From positions 744,001 to 808,000 of the forward strand of contig NW_017385989.1 of NCBI RefSeq assembly GCF_000237925.1: a stretch of 64,000 bases of DNA, given 5' to 3'. The DNA comes from Schistosoma mansoni (Eukaryota; Platyhelminthes; Trematoda; Strigeidida; Schistosomatidae). Position 1 is the first letter of the stretch; each line of letters opens with the position of its first letter. The translations under genes and the position numbers were made by a program. The notes under the pieces were generated by a model. That model searched no databases. It saw only the letters and a program-made list of their open reading frames with translations, and was not told the DNA's origin. Positions 56,964-64,000 of this stretch are shown one piece after another.

Positions 56964-59900
56964 CTTACTTACTTACTTACGCCTGTTACCCCTCGTCGAG
57001 GAGCATAGGCCGCTCACCAGCATTCTCCATTCAACTCTGTCCTGAGCCTTCCTTTCCAGTTCTTTCCAGTTGCTATTCATCCTTTTCATATCTGCTTCTA
57101 TTTCCCGGAGTAGTGTGTTCTTTGGCTTTCCTCTTTTCCGCTTCCCTTCACGATTCCAAGTTGGGGATTGAGTCGTGATGCACATTGGTGATTTCCTTAA
57201 TGTATGTCCTATCCACTTCCAACGTCTTTTCCTAATTTCCTCTTCAGCTGGAAGCTGGTTTGTCCTCTCCCATAAAACGCTGTTGCTGATAGTATCCGGC
57301 CAATGGATGTTGAGTATTTTGCGTAAACAACTGTTTATAAATACTTGTACCTTACTGATGATGGTCGTAGTAGTTCTCCACGTTTCAGCTCCATACAGTA
57401 GGACTGTCTTGACGTTGGTATTAAAGGTTCTGACCTTGAAATTAGTTGACAGTTGTTTTGAGTTCCATATGTTCTTCAATTGTAGAAATGCTGCCCTTGC
57501 TTTGCCAATCCTCCCCTTTACATCTGCATCCGATCCTCCTTGTTAATCAACGATGCTCCCCAGGTACTTGAATGTTTCCACCTCTTCCAGAGTTTCGCCA
57601 TCAAGTGTGATTGGTTTGGTTGGTGTTCTCCGTGTTGCATTTGAGAATCTTGCTTTTTCCTTTGTGAATGTGGAGGCCTATCGATGCGGAGGCTGCTGCT
57701 ACATTTGCTGTCTTCATCTGCATTTGTTCGTGTGTATGAGAGAGGAGGGCTAGGTCATCTGCGAAGTCCAAATCATCTAATTGATTCTGAGAAGTCCATT
57801 GTATTCCGTATTTCCCTTCAGATGTCGAATTCTTCATAATCCAGTCAATCACTAGAAGGAAGAGGAATGGGGAGAGTAGACAGCCTTGTCTGACTCCGGT
57901 CCTTACTGGAAATGCATCTGTCAGCTGTCCTCCATGCATGACTTTGCACTGTAGTCCATCGTATGAGTTTTGGATAATGTTGACAATCTTTTCAGGAACT
58001 CCATAGTATCGAAGAAGTTTCCATAATGTCCTCCTATCCACGCTGTCAAAGGCCTTCTCATAGTCAATCAAGTTGACGTATAGTGATGAGTTCCACTCAA
58101 CTGATTGTTCGACGATGATCCGTAGTGTCGCAATCTGGTCTGTGCACGACCTATCCTTACGGAATCCAGCCTGATGATTCCTAAGTTCGGCGTCTACTGC
58201 GTCTTTCATCCGATTCAGCAGCACTCTGTTGAAAACTTTTCCTGGTACTGATAACAAACTGATGCCTCTGTAGTTTTCACATTGGCCAGATCTCCTTTCT
58301 TTGGTATCTTGATGAGATATCCTTCTTTCCAGTCCATTGGCACTTGTTCCTCTTCCCAAATCTTCTTGAATAGAAGGTGGAGCATATTTGCAGTTAATTC
58401 AATGTCTGACTTCAGTGCTTCTGCTGGTATATTGTCAGGTCCTGCCGCCTTCCCACTTTTGATTTGTCTGATGGCCATCTTGACTTCTTCGATCGTTGGT
58501 GGAGTGACATCTATTGGAAGGTCAGTGTGTGCTGCTTCGATGTTTGGTGGATTCAATGGGGCTGGTCTATTCAGCAGTTCCTCGAAGTATTCTGCCCATC
58601 TTTTCCTCTGTTCTTGGATCTCCGTGATTGGCTTGCCTTCTTTGTCCTTGACTGGTCTCTCTGGTTTGCTATATCTTCCTGCCAATTTCTTCGTTGTATC
58701 ATATAGTTGTCTCATATTCCCTTCTCTTGCAGCTTTTTCCGCCGTCGCTGCTAGTTCTCCCATGTATTTCTGCTTGTCGGCTTTAATGCTTTTCTTCACT
58801 TCCCTGTTTGCTTCTGCGTAGTCTGCTTGTGCTTTGACTTTCTCTGCTCGTGTTCGGCTGTTGTTAATTGCTAGTTTCTTGTTCTTCCTTTCTTGAATTT
58901 TGTCCAGGGTTCCCATAGAGATCCATTCCTTGTGATGATGCTTCTTAGGACCAAGAACCTCCTGACACGTTGAAGTTAGTGCTTCTTTTATCCCTTTCCA
59001 GTTGTCCTCCAAAGTAGTTTCTTGTTCTTTCAGTAGATCCTGTAGAGCCTGGAACCTGTTGTTGAGAGTTATCTTGAATTCATTGAGCTTGTCAGTATCT
59101 CGAAAGAAGGCTGTATTGAACCTTTGTAGTGCTGTTTGTCCAGTTGTCCAGTCTTTCTTCAGCTTCAGTTTAATCTTGGCCACAACCAGGTGGTGATCTG
59201 AAGCTATGTCAGCTCCTCTCCGGGTTCTCACATCTTCCATTGATCTTCGGAATTTTTTGTAGATACAGATGTGATCTATCTGGTTCTCTGTGGTTTGGTC
59301 TGGTGAGATCCATGTAGCCTTGTGTATGCGCTTGTGTGGGAATATTGTGCCACCTATAACCAATTTGTTGAATGCACATAGGTTTGCAAGTCTCTCCCCA
59401 TTTTCATTTCTCTCTCCTAATCCATGTCGTCCAATTACATCTTCATATCCTGTGTTGTCCACTCCAACTTTAACATTTAGATCTCCCATCAGGATGGTGA
59501 GGTCCTTTCGTGAGCACTTCTCTATAATTGATTACAGCCTTGAGTAGAACTGATCTTTATCATCGTCGTTGCTATCATTGGTGGGTGCATAACATTGGAT
59601 AACGTTCATTGTGATCCCTTGCTTCTTTGTTCTGAATGATGCTTTGATTATCCTGGGTCCATGAGATTCCCATCCCACAAGCGCATTTCGTGCTTCTTTG
59701 GATAGCATTAGAGCAACTCCTTTAGTGTGTGGAGCATTTTCCCATTCGTGACCGGAGCACAGCAGCATCTCTCCTGTACCTAGCCTTTGTTGTCCAGTTT
59801 GTGTCCAATGGGTTTCGCTGATTCCGAGTACTGCCAACTTGTATCTCCTCATTTCCATTGCTATTTGGCTAGTCTTTCCTGTCTCCCACATTGTCCGGAC

Positions 59901-60001
59901 GTTCCATGTACCTATAAAGAGTGTTGCTCTGGTTGTTAGAAGGTGCATCGGTCTCGTGGGCTTGGGACCGGAAGTAACTCTAGAAGAGCTACAGGCGGAG
60001 T
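56964..60001 (-). mobile_element. Near full-length RTE-clade LINE (about 3.04 kb) with target duplication
   Basis: The minus strand carries, in order, 5' UTR, an apurinic-type endonuclease (FIGTWNVRTM, GISETHWTQTG, MGDLNVKVG, ASDHHLVVAK), a linker, reverse transcriptase (NLIDYEKAFDSVD, RTGVRQGCLLSPFLFLLV, LDFADDLALLSHT) and the basic C-terminal region ([23 protein letters not shown]), then a short TTAC tail. Catalytic boxes are intact, but frameshifts near 59530, 58290 and 57610 (a 4-bp duplication) and a stop near 57545 break the single ORF, so it is inactive. The 14-bp duplication tttatatccacata flanks it at 56950-56963 and 60002-60015. The family is of the RTE clade, as known from schistosome SR2-type elements; it could supply the machinery for the SINEs here. 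Confidence 0.93.
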
Positions 60002-60217
60002 TTTATATCCACATAAGTAGTATATAACGATGGTAAGGCAGAGAATGTATTTCAATAGAAGATCAATAAGGAAAGAATGGTAACGAAACACGATTGGTAT
60101 GAAAATGCATGAAAAATAGTAATCAAAGACTATGGACTGATGTTTGCCGAAGGAATGGTCATGTTTGAGATAATTGAATAATAGTTTGCAAATTAACTGT
60201 TTACTGTATAGATGTCA

Positions 60218-60372
60218 AAGAACACATTACATCGGCAAATAGAAGCAGATATGAAAAGGATGAATGTTAACTGGAAAGAACTGGAAAAGATTGCCCAGGA
60301 CAGAGTTGGATGGAGAATGCTGGAGGTCGGCCTATGCTCCTCGACGAGGGGTAACAGGCGTAAGTAAGTAAG
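60218..60372 (+). mobile_element. 5'-truncated RTE LINE nested in repeat X
   Basis: 155 bases from the segment encoding [18 protein letters not shown] to the usual 3' end and GTAA tail. It is flanked by a near-perfect 11-bp duplication (tatagatgtca at 60207-60217, tatggatgtca at 60373-60383). It sits in the same repeat X copy that the full-length RTE split. Confidence 0.85.
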
Positions 60373-61059
60373 TATGGATGTCAGATGTTAGTGAGGTAGT
60401 CTGTAATTTTCGTGCGAAGTACGTTCGATTCTCTCCACTGTTGTTCTTGCTCACTACAGGAGAACTGTTGGAAGATAGGAACCACTTAGTATTTGTTTTT
60501 CCCTTGTTTAAGACTTACTATATATGTTATAACTATGAATGTAGACAGAGCTTTCAATTTTTATAACATGATTCTGTTTACTCGGTTTACTTGTGATTCA
60601 ACAGTTCTCATTTTCAACTTTCATTGTATAATCTAGTGTGTGGTCCACATTCATCATTATTCGTATGTCACTTCCAATATTCATTTGGAGATTGTGGAAT
60701 GTTCATCATTATCAATTATCAACAGATGGTAGTTTTTCATTAACAGAAATTTCACAAAATTAATGGAAATGCTTAGAGATATAGCAAAATATAAGTTTAG
60801 TTGATGGATAGTTCGTCAGTTGAATAAGTAAAGCAATGAGCAAGGTAAAGTAAACTGTACGTAAATCATAAGGATATGTAAGGTGATATAATACTAAATG
60901 TCAAGTGAAATTGCTGTAGTTTCAACAAGCCAACTATAGAAAGCAATAACGGCAACATACTATTAAGGTAGTGAGTAAGATTACATAATATGCAAGACAA
61001 AGGTTTAAAGTTTTACTATTCTCAAATTTCTGGTTAACGATTTATAACAAGTTTTTTTC

Positions 61060-61222
61060 TACAGGATGTGGTTGCCGACCTCATACCCAACACTCCTCCT
61101 TTACCCGAGCTTGTGACCTGCAGTAGCCCTAGAAGAGCAACATACGAAGTTGGATGGAGAATGCTGGTGGGCGGCTCATGCTCCTTCATGAGGGGTAACA
61201 GACATAGATAATGTAAGTAAGT
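61060..61222 (+). mobile_element. RTE 5' UTR-like piece joined to RTE 3' tip
   Basis: About 61060-61130 resembles the RTE 5' end (cctcctttacccgagcttg), and 61138-61222 is the 3' tip with a GTAA tail. The coding part is absent, so this is an internally deleted copy or two separate pieces. Confidence 0.55.
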
Positions 61223-61417
61223 TTTACTAAATTTCACTACTTCCGTTCAAACTATTGTCCACGACACTATTTATACTACAAGTTTAAGTGTTTATCTAAA
61301 CTTTATCTGTTTGCTTACTTAGGGGCTTAACAATTCATAATTACCATGTAATGATATATACTATTTAAATTATTTAGTGATCATAATGATAGTAAAGGTA
61401 ACATTTTAGTCAACATT

Positions 61418-61728
61418 GTAAGCAAAAAGGGAATAGTTGGCTAGCAGTGAAATCCAGGATGCGCGTTTCTTGCTGTTTTGAACTCGTCAGCTGGATGTAC
61501 ATGCATCTCAGACTTGTTGATGTTCACTCTGGGACTCGAACCCAATACCTTTCGCTTCAAACGCCATAGCGTTATTCACTCAGCTACTGAGTCCTGATAG
61601 CCACTTGCTTGTGCAATGGGGTGAAGTTCAAATTCAGGTACATACAGGTACATCCAGCTGACGAGTCCTAAATAGGACGAAACGCACGTCCTGGATTCCA
61701 CTGCTAGCCGCTATCCATCTTTGCTTAA
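61418..61728. repeat. SINE family A fold-back copy with intact hammerhead
   Basis: The minus-strand unit (61418-61640) has a decayed ribozyme; the plus-strand part (61645-61728) has an intact one and ends ctttgctta. Confidence 0.85.
61652..61696 (+). ncRNA. Hammerhead ribozyme, family A, intact
   Basis: Stem I ATCCAG/CTGGAT, CTGACGA, GTCC/GGAC with loop TAAATA, GAAA, stem III ACGCACGT, cleavage after GTC. The best family A copy here outside the host gene. Confidence 0.9.
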
Positions 61729-61860
61729 AATGGATCATATTTGAATCAACTGTTTATAAAAGTAACTTTATTTTCTCACCAATACTATTCAATATAGACC
61801 AAAAAGAAAAGTTTTCTTCTTATACATACATAAATGTATTCACAAAATATTTCTTCTTTC

Positions 61861-62053
61861 TAAGTAAAGATATATGATAACCAGCAGTGGAATCCAGGAC
61901 TCATGTTTCGTCCTCTTCGGGACTCATCAGCTTAAAACGTTTGATGAACTAATGCAATATCAAGGCAATCCGTGCAAGGATGCACATATACCAACAAGAA
62001 ATTGATCAATTACCGTCCTAAGCAACAACAATGGGGAAGATACCATGTGAATT
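61861..62053. repeat. SINE family A fold-back copy with 10-bp target duplication
   Basis: Minus-strand hammerhead half (61861-61930) joined to a plus-strand 3' end (gcaatatcaaggcaat to catgtgaatt). The repeat tatttcttct lies at 61848-61857 and 62054-62063. Confidence 0.75.
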
Positions 62054-62063
62054 TATTTCTTCT

Positions 62064-62949
62064 ATCGTTTTGTTTTTTTTCTTCTTCTATTCACTACTTA
62101 CAAATTATTTATGTATGATTGACAAATGTTATTTCTAATTCCATTAAAAAAATTATTATTATACACCGTAAAACTGTCTGTCTAATACGCAGTTTCCCAA
62201 TTTCCCGCCCCTATTTTGTTTCTATACAAATAAGTAGAAATAGCCTTAGAAAAAAAGGAAGAAAAATAAAAAAATAAAAGAAAGAACTACCTATTAGTTT
62301 AACTGTATGTCTATGAAACGAAAAGAAAAAAGAAGAAAACTGGACAATCATCAATTTTCCTGTTTCACTGATTTATTCTTTGTATGATTCATTCTTTCTG
62401 TTTTACAAGGTTTATTTGTACTACTGATGATGATTCAGTTAGTCAGTCAGTCAATTGGGAACGATTAATGAACGATTAAGTTTATACAAAAAAAAAGTTT
62501 ATTATTTATCCAATGCAAAAACAAAAATCTTTTTTTTTTCAAAACTTTTTTTTAAGAACGAATAGGTTATGAGACGATTTAACTAACAACAACAACAACA
62601 AGAGGAAAAACCATGGTGACATTCATGTGAAACAATTTACATTTGTTTTCAAAATGATAGTTGCTAGGTCGATTTTATGCTTGTTACTAAGAGAATAAGG
62701 TTGTTATGTTTCCCTCCCTCCCGCCTTTCAAAAAAATATGATTTCACTAACTCTTACCATTTGTTTTTTCCTAATGTGAAAACAGTTCACTAAAACAGAA
62801 ATCAATTAAGAATTCAAGTACATTAGAATGCTGATTCTATTTAGTTTTTATTATTCTATAATCAATAATTCTTTGAAATGAATCAACCAACTACTATAAA
62901 CTGATAAAATAAATTACATTCTGTAGGGGACAAATATCTCGTTATTAAA
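62064..62949. other. AT-rich sequence with A/T runs
   Basis: Homopolymer-rich, similar in texture to 3290-3700 and 50330-50780. No gene or named repeat seen. Confidence 0.55.
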
Positions 62950-63175
62950 TAATATAGAAGCTAGACTATCATAGAAAACTTGGAAGCACTGGATGGTCGT
63001 TTCGTCCTATTGTGCGACTCTTCAGCAGTGCGCATCCACGACGACGTCTCGCGAAATTTGAACCTAGGACTTACTAGTGCTTCCAGGTTTTCCCTGATGG
63101 TCTAGCTTCACATGACTCACGCTTTTAACTATGAAAATACTAAATATCCATAAAAAAACCCCTTCTCATAAAAAT
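62950..63175. repeat. SINE family B fold-back copy
   Basis: A minus-strand hammerhead and tRNA-like part joined at about 63075 to a plus-strand arm (agtgcttccaggttttcc). Confidence 0.85.
62986..63031 (-). ncRNA. Hammerhead ribozyme, family B, near intact
   Basis: Stem I GCACTG/CAGTGC, CTGAAGA, GAAA; stem II GTCG/GGAC has one mismatch, stem III ACGACCAT one mismatch, cleavage triplet ATC. Confidence 0.7.
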
Positions 63176-63414
63176 AATATAGATTTGAAATAGTATACAT
63201 GAATGTGTTAAGTTGAGAAGTTATTCTTTGTATGGGTTAACAGTCAAAAACATGAAAACTTTCGTTATTTTCTCTATTAACTTCAATTGGATATATGACA
63301 AAAGATAGAAGTTTACAAACAATCTTGATAGATTGATATTCCTATTAAAGTACTTTCCTAAACTAGTTATTTGAAGAACATAAGTAATCATTATAAAATG
63401 TTTTGAGACAAAAT

Positions 63415-63715
63415 TATAATTTTAATAGTTGACATCAGGAATCAATTGAAACTAGACTAGCATGGAAAACCTGAAAGCACTTGATGATCGTTTCATCCTA
63501 TTGTGATACCCTTCAGCAATGCGCACTCACGATCACGTCTACAGGTTAAGCGCTCACTCGCGAGGCGGGATCGTGGGTACGCACTGCTGAGGAGTCCTAC
63601 AATAGGACGAAACGGCCGTCCAGTGTTTCCAGGCTTTTCATGGTAGTCTAGCTTCAATTGATTCATGATCTCACCTATTAAAATGACTATAATATCCACA
63701 AAACCCCTTCTGACA
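63415..63715. repeat. SINE family B fold-back with intact hammerhead
   Basis: A minus-strand arm and decayed ribozyme (63415-63535) joined to a plus-strand tRNA-like piece, an intact hammerhead and the full 3' arm ending ccacaaaaccccttctga. Confidence 0.88.
63581..63626 (+). ncRNA. Hammerhead ribozyme, family B, intact
   Basis: Stem I GCACTG/CAGTGT (outer G-U), CTGAGGA, GTCC/GGAC with loop TACAATA, GAAA, palindromic stem III ACGGCCGT, cleavage after GTC. Best family B copy in the window. Confidence 0.9.
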
Positions 63716-63949
63716 AACTTATAAGTTGGTAATGAATTTAAACTATGGATAATGCCATGGTAATTGCTTTATAAAGTGATAATAATAATAATAACTTTCA
63801 TGATCTATGTAGATAGCGTTGGTATCTAAATCCATGGTTATGATACACTACTTTATACCTTTCTTTTCCCGAACTATTTCTTTCTCCTTATAGTATATCT
63901 TTATACACAATCTTTTTGTAAATATATATTAATACCAGTGAAGTAACTC

Positions 63950-64000
63950 CTTGTATGAATTTGGTGTACATCTTGTTGTGCTAATGAGGTATGGCAACTT
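63950..64000 (+). mobile_element. LINE-like family E piece at the window edge
   Basis: tgtgctaatgaggtatggca matches the family E 3' UTR (ctgtgctaatgtggtatagc). It runs off the window. Confidence 0.45.

Larger units (their letters stand above)
56930..60465 (+). repeat. Dispersed repeat X split by two RTE insertions
   Basis: Only 56930-56963, 60002-60217 and 60373-60465 are repeat X. The full-length RTE and a truncated RTE separate these parts, each with its own target duplication. Joining of the order is seen directly from the flanks. Confidence 0.85.

Noticed and set aside
57175-57546. Plus-strand ORFs over the RTE element
   Set aside because: Shadows of the minus-strand RTE coding sequence.

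Overview
The window looks like genomic DNA of a blood fluke (genus Schistosoma). The reasons are AT-rich sequence with short spliced exons and GT..AG introns, hundreds of bases of RTE-clade LINE sequence whose 3' ends carry (TAAG)n tails, and many copies of a tRNA-like repeat with an embedded hammerhead ribozyme of the kind known from the schistosome Sm-alpha repeats. The species cannot be fixed from the sequence; an African schistosome is my guess. No prokaryotic gene, true tRNA or rRNA gene, CRISPR array, or convincing LTR or viral element was seen.

One host gene could be assembled. It lies on the minus strand between 39314 and 8441, with eight coding exons (39236-39314, 37611-37697, 31194-31379, 28263-28898, 24328-25148, 16368-17091, 13004-13216, 8441-10555). 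All exon phases agree and together give about 1,620 residues. The 5' exons lie above 39.3 kb and were not found. The protein starts (as far as seen) with a coiled-coil-like segment, continues as Ser/Asn/Thr-rich low-complexity sequence, carries a PxxPxR-type proline motif, and ends with His/Gln/Asn runs. I cannot name it with confidence.

Nearly everything else is repeats. There are about twenty RTE LINE pieces, including one almost full-length copy (56964-60001, minus) with a 14-bp target-site duplication. Three tRNA-like SINE families, here called A, B and C, each hold a hammerhead ribozyme. Family A (Sm-alpha-like) and family B (about 404-nt unit) occur as direct tandem dimers and, more often, as fold-backs in which a reversed piece of the element is joined to a forward piece. 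Several copies have perfect 13-16-bp target duplications, so they were inserted by target-primed reverse transcription, most simply by the RTE enzymes. Other dispersed families (X, D, E, F, H, J) are unclassified or are 3' ends of other LINEs.

Layout: 1-8.4 kb repeats; 8.4-39.3 kb the host gene with repeat-filled introns; 39.3-51.7 kb repeats, a 200-base assembly gap and unassigned AT-rich sequence; 51.7-61.3 kb the main RTE region, with nested insertions; 61.4-64 kb fold-back SINE copies carrying some of the best-preserved ribozymes.
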